Origin: an uncultured Oscillospiraceae bacterium
Lineage (GTDB): Bacteria; Bacillota; Clostridia; Oscillospirales; Ruminococcaceae
NCBI GenBank assembly: GCA_910587465.1
Contig: CAJUMS010000001.1
Span: 7,651 to 71,650 of the forward strand
Reading direction: 5' to 3'
DNA length: 64,000 bases
Part shown: piece by piece, positions 22,681 through 29,838 of the stretch
How the letters are laid out: every line of letters starts with the position of its first letter
Position numbering within the stretch: position 1 is the stretch's first letter
Notes under the pieces: generated by a model
Seen by the model: only the letters and a program-made list of their open reading frames with translations
What the model was told of the DNA's origin: nothing
The model's database searches: none
Position numbers and translations under genes: made by a program

Positions 22681-23709
22681 TTAGCAATGACCGCCGTGAT
22701 GTCCGTAGCCATATCCATTGCCGTTGCCGTAACCGTTTCCATATCCGTTACCGTTTCCGCCCCCCCAGCCGTGATGACAGCCTTGATTTTGAGCGGGGGG
22801 AACATAGTCGGAGGAGGTGGTGTCGTCGCCGTCAAGCAGAATGCAATGTCTTTCTCCGTAGAGGTGGAAAGTACAGCCGTAGTTTTCGCAGGGCGGGAAG
22901 TTTTCAAGCTGCTCGCGGGTGAGCATCATACAGAAGTGGTGATCCACTATATTTCCCCACTCCTTGGTACACGTTTCAAAGTGGCATTGATATCCGCAGC
23001 CCGTCAATCTTTGGCACTCGATCTCACGTATAGCGGGCAGATCTACGTCGACGATCTCTCCGTTATCGTAAAAATCCACAGCCACACGGTATCGGATATC
23101 TCCGTTTTCGTCCGTATAGCCGTACTCCTCCATTGCGCCCTTTAAAGCGTCGGAAAACAGAAATGCTCCGTTTTCGGGTACGCTGTCGGGTATGGTATCG
23201 GCAGCACCGTATTCCTCAATCACGGTGAGGACTTTCACAGGCTCGGATTCGCTGAAAGCGGGAAAAACTATATCGGAGGCTCCTGATATTTCCGAGTTTG
23301 TTACGGAGCTGTCCGTACTCGCAGCGATGGATTCATCAGTACTCGTAACGGCAGGGCTGCTTATGACTTGGCTGCTTTCCGTGCCTGAACCGTCGTTACT
23401 TGAAGTGCTGAACGGAATATATCGGTCAAAAATATAGTAGTTTTCGCTGATATTCTGTCCGTTGTTGTCGGACTGTTCCGATGACTGTGCCGCATTTGCG
23501 CCCGACTGCTGATATATATCGCTTACGACTTGTACGTCGGGACGTCCCGCGGTTTTCCACACGCCGATGCCGACCGCTCCCGCCACCGCGAGGCAGCCCA
23601 CCGTCGCTCCAATATTTATCAGCCTGTCGCGCCTGCGTTTTTTGTTCAGCGCGATCATTTCCTCGCTGCGTTTAAATACGCTTTCGGCTACTTCTTCATA
23701 ATTCTTCAT
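22681..23709 (-). CDS. anti-sigma-like membrane protein with Cys/His-rich C-terminus
   Basis: The ATG at 23709 lies inside the last codons of the ECF sigma gene and has GGAGGG upstream, giving 342 residues. An N-terminal cytoplasmic segment (NYEEVAESVFKRSEEMIA) precedes a TM helix at about 37-55 (INIGATVGCLAVAGAVGIGV). A Ser/Thr/Asn-rich linker runs to about 150, and the outer domain contains many cysteines (LTGCGYQCHFETC, FPPCENYGC, GERHC). The last 35 residues are Gly/Asn/Tyr repeats flanked by GCHHGW and GHHGGHC. This is the layout of a membrane-bound regulator of its sigma factor; the Cys/His content suggests metal or redox sensing (inference). Confidence 0.75.
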   Translation of the reverse strand: MKNYEEVAESVFKRSEEMIALNKKRRRDRLINIGATVGCLAVAGAVGIGVWKTAGRPDVQVVSDIYQQSGANAAQSSEQSDNNGQNISENYYIFDRYIPFSTSSNDGSGTESSQVISSPAVTSTDESIAASTDSSVTNSEISGASDIVFPAFSESEPVKVLTVIEEYGAADTIPDSVPENGAFLFSDALKGAMEEYGYTDENGDIRYRVAVDFYDNGEIVDVDLPAIREIECQRLTGCGYQCHFETCTKEWGNIVDHHFCMMLTREQLENFPPCENYGCTFHLYGERHCILLDGDDTTSSDYVPPAQNQGCHHGWGGGNGNGYGNGYGNGNGYGYGHHGGHC

Positions 23710-24253
23710 AAACAAAGCCCTCCTTTTCAAGCTCCGACTTAAGCGATTGCTTTCCGCGATATATAAGGTTCTCCACCTGACGCTTGCTTTTGTGCATTAT
23801 CCTAGCTATCTCGGCGTTGGACAGGTTCTCGAAATACGACAGATACAGCGCTTGACCGTACTCCTCCTTGAGCCTTCTCATGGCGCGGCGCAGAGCTATC
23901 TTCTGCTCCTCCTTAATGTAGGAGCGCTCGAGATCATCAATGTCCGCGAGATATTCCTCCATATCCTCAAAGGGAACGCTCACGCTTCGCGAGCCCTGCC
24001 GCAGCCAGTCTATCGCCGCATTTCTGCCTATCGTATACAGCCATGTCTTGAACGAGAATTTTTCGGAATAATGCGGCTTTTTTACCACGAGCTTTACGAA
24101 GGTCTCCTCCATAAGCTCTTCGGCGATATGTATGTTTTTCGTATACCCGTTAAGATATAAGATAAGCCCGTCTTTGTAATCCCTTATAATTTCAACGATA
24201 CCGCTTTCGTCGCCGGCAAGGAAACGGCGGTAGCTACTTGCACCGTTATCCAT
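23696..24253 (-). CDS. ECF-type RNA polymerase sigma factor
   Basis: The 185-residue ECF sigma factor has region 2 at about 20-95 (IHIAEELMEETFVKLVV, FKTWLYTIGRNAAIDWLR) and region 4 at about 115-175 (RRLKEEYGQALYLSYFENLS, NAEIARIMHKSKRQVENLIY). The downstream Cys/His-rich membrane protein overlaps it by 14 bases and probably controls its activity. On the mRNA a hairpin GAACCCGTATCG/...ACGGGTTC lies directly before the AAAGGAGC ribosome site and could affect translation. Regulon unknown. Confidence 0.9.
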   Translation of the reverse strand: MDNGASSYRRFLAGDESGIVEIIRDYKDGLILYLNGYTKNIHIAEELMEETFVKLVVKKPHYSEKFSFKTWLYTIGRNAAIDWLRQGSRSVSVPFEDMEEYLADIDDLERSYIKEEQKIALRRAMRRLKEEYGQALYLSYFENLSNAEIARIMHKSKRQVENLIYRGKQSLKSELEKEGFVYEEL

Positions 24254-24267
24254 TGGCTGCTCCTTTC

Positions 24268-24294
24268 GGAACCCGTGTCGTCGATACGGGTTCT
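24268..24294 (-). promoter_or_regulatory. hairpin next to the ECF sigma ribosome site
   Basis: AACCCGT and ACGGGTT form a 7-bp stem immediately upstream of the AAAGGAGC of the ECF sigma gene. It may be a leader structure; no consensus sigma-A promoter was found upstream. Confidence 0.35.
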
Positions 24295-24398
24295 AATTTG
24301 CCTTTCATCTATTTAACGAATAAGTCAACGGAAACTCTCACTTAGTTTCATAAAAAACAAAAAAATCGCCAAGTTTTTGGTACGTGCGGTACAAAAGT

Positions 24399-24480
24399 AT
24401 TTCGGTATCGAGCGGCTACGCTTGACACCGAAATTTTCTATGAAACGAAAAAGGAAAGGCGGCTTGCCTTTCCTTTTTCG
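24399..24480 (-). terminator. two hairpins after spo0A
   Basis: CGAAAAAGGAAAGGC (24446-24460) pairs perfectly with GCCTTTCCTTTTTCG (24466-24480), a 15-bp stem that works in both directions. A second 16-bp stem with two mismatches lies at 24399-24435 (ATTTCGGTATCGAGCG with CGCTTGACACCGAAAT). Together they separate spo0A from the ECF sigma operon. Confidence 0.85.
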
Positions 24481-24499
24481 GCGATATATTTTATGTACA

Positions 24500-25282
24500 T
24501 CAGAACACGGCAAGCGCACCCTTGTTGTTTGCCTTCTGCTTGAATTTCAGGCGGAGATAGTCGGCGATCAGCGCGATAAATTCCGAATTGGTGGGCTTGC
24601 CCTTGGAGATGTGTACGGTGTAGCTGAAAATTTTTGTCAGCACGTCGATGTCGCCTCTGTCCCACGCGATCTCTATCGCATGACGTATAGCGCGCTCTAC
24701 GCGCGAGGATGTGGTTTCGTACTGCTTGGCTACCGTAGGGTAGAGCAGCTTGGTGACGCTGTTTATCATTTCATCGTTGTTGACGGAGAGCATTATTGCC
24801 GTTCTGAGATAATGATAGCCCTTGATATGCGCGGGTATGCCGACTTGGTGGATTATCTCGGTCACGGCGCATTCGAGGTCGGTCTCGTCGGGAACATCGG
24901 GCGCTTTTTCGGCAACTCCGCAAAGGCGGTTGATCTTGTCCACAAGGAACTGCGGGTCGAGTGGCTTGAGCGCAAACGTCGCGCCGAGAGACGCCGCTTC
25001 TCGCTCGAGCGTGGGATCGGCGTTGTTGGACACGATGATAACGTTGGGAACGTACTTCTTTTCGACCTTAAGTCTGCGTATAACCTCTATCGCGTCGCAA
25101 AACGGCATTTTCGCCTCGAGCACAGCCGCGTCGGGCGCTTCGGACTTAATGGAATTCAGCACCGAATTTCCATCGCACCTGCGCGTTATCGCGTACATTC
25201 CCGCATTCTTGAGCGCGCCTGCCCATGCCATTCCGCAATCCGCGGCATCGTTTCCGATAAGTACCTTGATCTGATTAGTCAT
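24500..25282 (-). CDS. spo0A: sporulation master regulator Spo0A with a degenerate receiver
   Basis: The 260-residue protein is Spo0A: the C-terminal DNA-binding domain (about 135-260) contains IIHQVGIPAHIKGYHYLR, LLYPTVAK and the recognition helix TSSRVERAIRHAIEIAWDRG, which are diagnostic. Spo0A~P normally activates spoIIA, spoIIE and other entry genes. The receiver (1-120) is unusual. The segment aligned with the phosphoacceptor strand reads DAAVLEAKMP, with Glu56 in place of the catalytic Asp, and the acidic pocket is IGND rather than ADD. The switch Ser (IIVSN, 85) and conserved Lys (ALKPLD, 106) remain. Glu often mimics phospho-Asp, so it may be partly active without a phosphorelay (inference). 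GGAGGAAAA precedes the ATG. Confidence 0.95.
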   Translation of the reverse strand: MTNQIKVLIGNDAADCGMAWAGALKNAGMYAITRRCDGNSVLNSIKSEAPDAAVLEAKMPFCDAIEVIRRLKVEKKYVPNVIIVSNNADPTLEREAASLGATFALKPLDPQFLVDKINRLCGVAEKAPDVPDETDLECAVTEIIHQVGIPAHIKGYHYLRTAIMLSVNNDEMINSVTKLLYPTVAKQYETTSSRVERAIRHAIEIAWDRGDIDVLTKIFSYTVHISKGKPTNSEFIALIADYLRLKFKQKANNKGALAVF

Positions 25283-25366
25283 TTTTTATTTTCCTCCAAT
25301 GTTTTCCGTATGTGGACTTAGCTTGTCCGCACGGGTTTTCGTCACCTTGTCTTTCGGTGTGATTTT

Positions 25367-25395
25367 ATTTTACCATATTTTGGAAAAAATTGCAA
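25367..25395 (-). promoter_or_regulatory. sigma-A-type promoter of spo0A
   Basis: Minus strand TTGCAA (25395-25390), 17 bases, TAAAAT (25372-25367), about 85 bases upstream of the Spo0A start. Immediately further upstream are repeated TTTCC/GGAAA blocks. Confidence 0.65.
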
Positions 25396-25515
25396 TAGGT
25401 TTTAGGAAATTTTTGGAAATTTTTTCCAATCTCGAACATTTGCGATAACAATCGCGCAAAATTTATTTCTGAGCAGAAGTTTACTTTTGATTTTCAGAAT
25501 TTTTTTGTCTGATTT

Positions 25516-25522
25516 TGTCGAA
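25516..25522 (+). promoter_or_regulatory. perfect 0A-box sequence
   Basis: TGTCGAA matches the Spo0A binding consensus exactly. It lies in the 413-base gap between spo0A and the divergent flavodiiron gene, about 120 bases upstream of each promoter. A 7-base match can occur by chance; position makes autoregulation plausible. Confidence 0.4.
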
Positions 25523-25634
25523 AAAGTCCCGGGAACAGGGGGTTATGACCGAAAAGACATAATGATAGGATAACGGGGAAATTTATAGATAAAAAGAGAA
25601 AACTATAATAAGAAAAAAATCCGCGGAGGCAGTC

Positions 25635-25663
25635 TTGACTTAATTGGCAAAGTATGTTATAAT
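25635..25663 (+). promoter_or_regulatory. sigma-A promoter of the flavodiiron gene
   Basis: TTGACT (25635-25640), 17 bases, TATAAT (25658-25663), 33 bases before the ATG. Confidence 0.85.
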
Positions 25664-25695
25664 CGGAATGTAAAATAAATTTATGGAGGTAAATT

Positions 25696-26847
25696 ATGGA
25701 AATTTCCAATGATATCAAATACATTGGCGTTAACGACCACGAGATCGATCTGTTTGAGGGTATGTACGATGTGCCTAACGGAATGGCGTATAATTCTTAT
25801 GTTATCCTCGATGAGAAGATCGCGGTCATGGATACGGTCGACGCGCATTTCGGCGATGAGTGGCTGGGTAATCTCAAAAGTGTTCTCGGCGGTAAGACGC
25901 CAGATTATCTGGTAATACAGCATATGGAGCCCGATCACTCGGCGAATATCAAGGTGTTTGCGGAGAAGTACCCGAACGCGAAGATCGTCGCTTCGGCTAA
26001 GGCTTTCGTGATGATGGCTCAATTTTTCGGCAATGATTTCGCGGACAAGCAGGTCGTTGTCGGAGAGAATGACACGCTCCCTCTCGGAAAGCATACTTTG
26101 ACGTTCATTACCGCGCCGATGGTTCACTGGCCCGAGGTCATTATGACTTATGACAACGCTGACAAGGCGCTGTTCTCGGCGGACGGGTTCGGCAAATTCG
26201 GCGCTCTGGACGCTGACGAGGACTGGGCTTGCGAAGCTCGACGTTACTACTTTGGTATCGTAGGCAAGTACGGCGCTCAGGTTCAGTCAGTGCTCAAGAA
26301 GGCGGCGGGGCTCGATATTCAAAAGATACTTCCGCTGCACGGACCTGTGCTTACGGAAAATCTCGGGTACTATCTGAATTTGTACAACATCTGGTCGAGC
26401 TACGGCGTGGAGAGCGAGGGCGTGGTTATCGCGTATACCTCGGTTTACGGCAACACCAAAAAGGCGGCGCTGCTGCTGGAGGAAAAGCTTAAGGAGAACG
26501 GCTGCCCAAAGGTCGCTGTTACCGATCTGGCGCGCGACGATATGGCGGAGGCTGTCGAAGACGCGTTCCGCTACGGTAAGCTCGTGCTTGCGACTACTAC
26601 CTACAACGCGGAGATCTTCCCGTTTATGCGCGACTTTATCCTGCACCTCACCGAGCGCAACTATCAGAACCGCACGATAGGAATTATCGAGAACGGCAGC
26701 TGGGCTCCCACCGCTGCCAAGGTCATTAAGGGACTGTTTGAGAAGAGCAAGAACATCACGTTCACCGATACGACGGTAACTGTCAAGTCGGCACTCAACG
26801 CGGAAAGCACGGCGCAGATAGATGCGCTTGCCAAGGAGCTTGCATAA
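25696..26847 (+). CDS. fprA: flavodiiron protein (O2/NO reductase)
   Basis: The 383-residue protein has the two domains of class A flavodiiron proteins: a metallo-beta-lactamase-like diiron domain (1-245) and a flavodoxin domain (250-383). The diiron ligands are visible: HMEPDH (H76, E78, D80, H81), a later His in MVHWPE, Asp in SADGFG and His in LPLHGP. The FMN loop is YTSVYGNTKKAA, with NGSWAP later. These cytoplasmic enzymes reduce oxygen or nitric oxide with electrons from rubredoxin and protect anaerobes. GGAGGTAAATT precedes the ATG; the gene is monocistronic. Confidence 0.94.
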   Translation: MEISNDIKYIGVNDHEIDLFEGMYDVPNGMAYNSYVILDEKIAVMDTVDAHFGDEWLGNLKSVLGGKTPDYLVIQHMEPDHSANIKVFAEKYPNAKIVASAKAFVMMAQFFGNDFADKQVVVGENDTLPLGKHTLTFITAPMVHWPEVIMTYDNADKALFSADGFGKFGALDADEDWACEARRYYFGIVGKYGAQVQSVLKKAAGLDIQKILPLHGPVLTENLGYYLNLYNIWSSYGVESEGVVIAYTSVYGNTKKAALLLEEKLKENGCPKVAVTDLARDDMAEAVEDAFRYGKLVLATTTYNAEIFPFMRDFILHLTERNYQNRTIGIIENGSWAPTAAKVIKGLFEKSKNITFTDTTVTVKSALNAESTAQIDALAKELA

Positions 26848-26858
26848 AATCAGCGAAT

Positions 26859-26893
26859 AACGGCGGTTCTTTCGTTGTCCGTTTTTATTTTTT
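26859..26893 (+). terminator. weak terminator after fprA
   Basis: A short AACGG/CCGTT stem followed by TTTATTTTTT, 12 bases after the stop. The stem is only 5 bp, but the T-run is good. Confidence 0.4.
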
Positions 26894-26917
26894 GTCACGC
26901 CCGCCGATATTTCTCCA

Positions 26918-26945
26918 TTGACTTTTAGCGTTTTTTCGGTATAAT
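26918..26945 (+). promoter_or_regulatory. sigma-A promoter of a small membrane-protein gene
   Basis: TTGACT (26918-26923), 16 bases, TATAAT (26940-26945). It rules out the longer in-frame opening of the next gene that begins inside the -10. Confidence 0.7.
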
Positions 26946-26977
26946 TGAAAAAGAGTTCCGAAAAAAGGATGTATTTC

Positions 26978-27181
26978 ATGTATATGTCAAACGAACATGA
27001 CAAGCTTCTCCCGCCCGCTCCGGCGAAGGAATTTGGCGCGGAAGATATCTCCGCCCCGCCCCCGCAGCGCAACATAGCGGCGGGGCTGGTCAAAAAGGGA
27101 GTGGGAATGATATTGCCGGCGCTCATTCTGATATCTATGGGAGTGGCAATGAAAGAAACTCCCTGTTTAGTCGACCGGTAA
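26978..27181 (+). CDS. small membrane protein, unknown
   Basis: The ATG at 26978 follows AAAAAAGGA at 8 bases and lies just after a good promoter, giving 67 residues. Residues 1-40 are polar and Pro-rich (DKLLPPAPAKEF). A single C-terminal hydrophobic helix follows (GMILPALILISMGVAM) and the chain ends in a short charged tail, so a tail-anchored or single-pass protein is likely. I recognise no family. The gene precedes an AT-rich pair in the same orientation with only 20 bases between, so it could be cotranscribed with them. Confidence 0.55.
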   Translation: MYMSNEHDKLLPPAPAKEFGAEDISAPPPQRNIAAGLVKKGVGMILPALILISMGVAMKETPCLVDR

Positions 27182-27201
27182 AATTAAACTTATTGAGGTT
27201 T

Positions 27202-27750
27202 ATGGGCGTGTATATGAAGATTGATGATTTACATATTGTTAATTACTGTCACCCTAGTTGCACGCCTTTGCTGAACATCATGCGCTTACCGAAAGACGAG
27301 GCGTTTGCGCTGGCATATAAAATGGCTAGGCAGAACAAGGATACTACTGCGTTCTACAGATTTGCAGATTTTGATAATTATTATCCAAGGCGCTTGCAAA
27401 CGGACAAGCTATTACACGCACGATTTGTAGAACTCGGTGGTAAACCTTTGCAGGAACACCCTCTTTCATTTGTTCTGCAAGGAAGTGCTTATTTGAACGA
27501 TTGGTTTGATAATGGAATTGTTACAAAGATACCGCTAAATCGTATTTCTTCTAACCGTATTAGCTTTACATATGGTGATAGTATGGCTTCCCTTGAAAAG
27601 CATAGTGAGTTTACTATGCTTACAAAGGATATGCTTTTAAAAGTGATGTCGAATTATGATGGCGCGCTAGAGGAATTTATGACTAATATTGAAAAACAGT
27701 ATCATTATATAGAAGTGCAGGTTTGGGATGACGAATGCGTAAGGACATGA
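27202..27750 (+). CDS. conserved-looking protein of unknown function
   Basis: The product is about 182 residues if it starts at the ATG at 27202; another in-frame ATG lies at 27214, and the GAGG ahead is badly spaced for both. The protein is soluble with no signal peptide. Recognisable segments are HPSCTPLLNIMRLPKDEAFA near the start and a middle region RFVELGGKPLQEHPLSFVLQ. I do not know the family. The stop overlaps the following GNAT gene by 16 bases, so the two probably work together. Codons are distinctly AT-richer than in neighbouring genes, suggesting acquisition by transfer. Confidence 0.7.
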   Translation: MGVYMKIDDLHIVNYCHPSCTPLLNIMRLPKDEAFALAYKMARQNKDTTAFYRFADFDNYYPRRLQTDKLLHARFVELGGKPLQEHPLSFVLQGSAYLNDWFDNGIVTKIPLNRISSNRISFTYGDSMASLEKHSEFTMLTKDMLLKVMSNYDGALEEFMTNIEKQYHYIEVQVWDDECVRT

Positions 27751-28313
27751 ATAATTTGGTATTAGTAACTCCAACAAAAGAGCATGAATCGCAAGTAATG
27801 GAATTCCGTGAAGAAATGCTGAAAAACAGCGAGGGCTTTTGTGGGTGTTCTGGGTTAAATAGTGTGTATAGTTATGATGAATGGCTGGACTTTGAGGGAA
27901 GATTTGAACGTCTTGATTGGACTCCGTCTGCTACATATCTTGGTATTCGTATTTCCGATGGCAGACTTATTGGAATGATCGATTTGAGACACGAACTTTC
28001 TGGCTTTTTGCTGAAATATAATGGTCAGATTGGCTACAGCGTTCGACCATCGGAGTGCAAAAAAGGTTATGCCTGTCAGATGTTGTTACTTGTACTAAAA
28101 AAGGCTGAAAACTTTGGTTATAAAAAAGTTCTTGTGTGTTGCAACAAGGCAAATGTTCAATCCGCCAGAGTGATACAAAAGTGCGGCGGTGCGCTTGAAA
28201 ATGAAGTGGTTCACGAGTTCAGTCCTCCTAACAGACCTGACATTATACAACGGTATTGGATTGAAACAGATTGCAATTATCGAAAACTTGATACCATTAC
28301 AAATTCCGGTTGA
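27735..28313 (+). CDS. GNAT-family N-acetyltransferase
   Basis: The 192-residue protein shows the GNAT core: acceptor-side strand YLGIRISDGRLIGMIDLRHE, acetyl-CoA-binding region IGYSVRPSECKKGYACQML (the usual R/Q-x-x-G-x-G/A loop appears as KKGYA) and NVQSARVIQKCGGALENEV near the end. The pattern is closest to small-molecule or ribosomal-protein-type GNATs; the acceptor is not indicated. It overlaps the preceding unknown gene and shares its AT-rich composition. An alternative ATG 12 bases later is possible but has AAGGA too close. Confidence 0.85.
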   Translation: MRKDMNNLVLVTPTKEHESQVMEFREEMLKNSEGFCGCSGLNSVYSYDEWLDFEGRFERLDWTPSATYLGIRISDGRLIGMIDLRHELSGFLLKYNGQIGYSVRPSECKKGYACQMLLLVLKKAENFGYKKVLVCCNKANVQSARVIQKCGGALENEVVHEFSPPNRPDIIQRYWIETDCNYRKLDTITNSG

Positions 28314-28373
28314 GCAGTAAATAAATCATTTGAAAGCATCGCTTCGGCGGTGCTTTGGGGATGTGATGATGGC

Positions 28374-28493
28374 ATGGATAAACTCCAAGGCAAAAAGATC
28401 ATGGTCTGGACGTTAATGGACAACGCCCGGATGTATGAGGCGCTGCGTGATTACGGCGACCGTATATGCAACTATTTAAGTGGTTATTTCTAA
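28374..28493 (+). pseudogene. fragment resembling a glycerophosphodiesterase C-terminus
   Basis: A 39-residue frame encodes KLQGKKIMVWTLMDNARMYE and ends at YGDRICNYLSGYF. The pattern 'VWTLMDN..M..AL..YG.R' resembles the last barrel strand and helix of glycerophosphodiester phosphodiesterases (usually VWTVND...G.DGI.TD). The rest of the enzyme is missing, so it is probably a leftover 3' end. It lies between the AT-rich pair and a strong terminator. Confidence 0.45.
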
Positions 28494-28521
28494 ACCCGCG
28501 CATCTCCTCAGATGCGCGGGT
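28494..28521 (+). terminator. strong terminator
   Basis: ACCCGCGCATCT (28494-28505), 4-base loop CCTC, AGATGCGCGGGT (28510-28521): a perfect 12-bp stem followed by CAGCCTTTATTAT. Confidence 0.85.
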
Positions 28522-28617
28522 CAGCCTTTATTATACTATCCTATTCGGTTTTTGGGATTTCTCCGTTAAGGATATCACCCATGCGGATCGCCGTTATTTT
28601 ATGGGGCTGAATGGTTG

Positions 28618-29802
28618 TCAATACTCGAAGTAGCCCTTGCCTGTTTCGGCGTCTACGTACTCTGTCATACGCACGCTGTAATCGGAGTATTCGCTCTCGA
28701 AGGACATCTCGAACCTCCACATGGGCCTGAGGATAAACTCACCCTTATCAAAATCTCTATCGATCATAACATATACGAGACTGCATTCGTTTACGTTTAA
28801 TGCGGAGGGGAAATCTGCGGCGCTGTGATGCTCAGTAAGAATGTCAAGCGCCTGCTGCGCGGAAACGTTGATATCCGCCGTGCCGATGGTCTCTGCGTCC
28901 GCGGAGGGGAGCGGGTAGCCGTGTACTTCTACTATGCTGTCCTTAGTGACAGTTACCTGAATATATGTGCCGTCCGTGCCGTACTCGCTGTCATAGCCAT
29001 GCTGGGTACATCCGCCTGACATTGAACCAGTAAACGCAATGGGAATACCGTTGAACTCAACGGGGAAGGTGAGATAGTATACCTCATCGTCCTCTGTCCA
29101 CTGTTTCCATTCGGTGGGAGTGCCGTCTTTATTCTGCCATTCTTCTCTGCCGAGGACCTCGTTTGCCTTATCAGCCTTTATCGCCCATACCTCGGGAGTG
29201 CCGAGGTTGGTTATGCCAAGCTGCTCGAGCAGCTTGGCGGCTCTGCTTATTGCGTCCTCTGGGGTAAAGCCGTTGAGGGTCTTGTCGGTGAATATCTCAC
29301 GGGCTACATCGTATACGTCGAAAATATTGCGGAGAGTTCCGTACATATGGTCGTCGTGGAATCGGAAAGAAATGTCGCCGCCGCCGTTGCCGTTATAGCA
29401 CATGAGCAGGAGCTTGTCATCGGGGCAGAGATAGACCGGCATTTCCTTGTCGGGGAAGTTCTCGTCTACGCGCCTTTCGTACAAAATGTGGTCGATGCCG
29501 TTGAGCAGGAGCTGTTCGGGCAGACCGTCCTCGAACCAGAGCGGCGTGGTCTTTAGCAAAGCAGCCTGCGCGGGTGCGTTGTCGGGCAGCGTACATTTTA
29601 CGTTTACCGTTGCGGTAGGTTCCGCGGTTCTGCTTTCGGTAACATTTGAGGACGAAGCGGGCTCGGTCGACGAGATCTGCCGCTCTCCCGCCGCCGCGGG
29701 AGATACGATATTGATCGGCGCGGCATTTTCTTGACAGCCCGCAAGGAGCATAGCCGAAAGAGATAGTGCCGCAATGGCTTTGATGTGTTTTTTGTTGAAC
29801 AT
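28618..29802 (-). CDS. lipoprotein of an ECF sigma operon
   Basis: The ATG at 29802 (GGAGGAAAA upstream) gives 394 residues. The signal peptide ends in the lipobox LAGC, Cys at about 23 (SLSAMLLAGCQENAA), followed by a Ser/Thr-rich linker. The mature domain has acidic beta segments and an alpha region that reads PEDAISRAAKLLEQLGITNL. A late segment contains ITLEHHSAADFPS-like and MWRFEMSFESEYSDYSVR. It is the third gene after an ECF sigma and its putative anti-sigma partner, 36 bases apart, so it is probably a sensor or effector of that module. Family unknown. Confidence 0.8.
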   Translation of the reverse strand: MFNKKHIKAIAALSLSAMLLAGCQENAAPINIVSPAAAGERQISSTEPASSSNVTESRTAEPTATVNVKCTLPDNAPAQAALLKTTPLWFEDGLPEQLLLNGIDHILYERRVDENFPDKEMPVYLCPDDKLLLMCYNGNGGGDISFRFHDDHMYGTLRNIFDVYDVAREIFTDKTLNGFTPEDAISRAAKLLEQLGITNLGTPEVWAIKADKANEVLGREEWQNKDGTPTEWKQWTEDDEVYYLTFPVEFNGIPIAFTGSMSGGCTQHGYDSEYGTDGTYIQVTVTKDSIVEVHGYPLPSADAETIGTADINVSAQQALDILTEHHSAADFPSALNVNECSLVYVMIDRDFDKGEFILRPMWRFEMSFESEYSDYSVRMTEYVDAETGKGYFEY

Positions 29803-29838
29803 AGTGTTTTCCTCCAATTTCTTAATAATTTTGATAAT

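Noticed and set aside
22705..22790. Repetitive GGNGYGNGYG-coding DNA considered as CRISPR-like or satellite repeat
   Set aside because: It is low-complexity coding sequence inside the anti-sigma-like gene, without spacers.
24300..24360. TGAAAC...CGTT upstream of the ECF sigma at 24.2 kb as an ECF promoter
   Set aside because: The spacing is 14 bases rather than the 16-17 seen elsewhere, so it was not called.
25440..25457. Palindrome TTGCGATAACAATCGC near spo0A considered as an operator or origin box
   Set aside because: Imperfect, isolated, and in AT-rich sequence with many chance palindromes; no DnaA-box cluster or dnaA gene is present.
26945..26977. Longer start for the small membrane protein
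   Set aside because: It would begin within the -10 element; the ATG at 26978 has the ribosome site.
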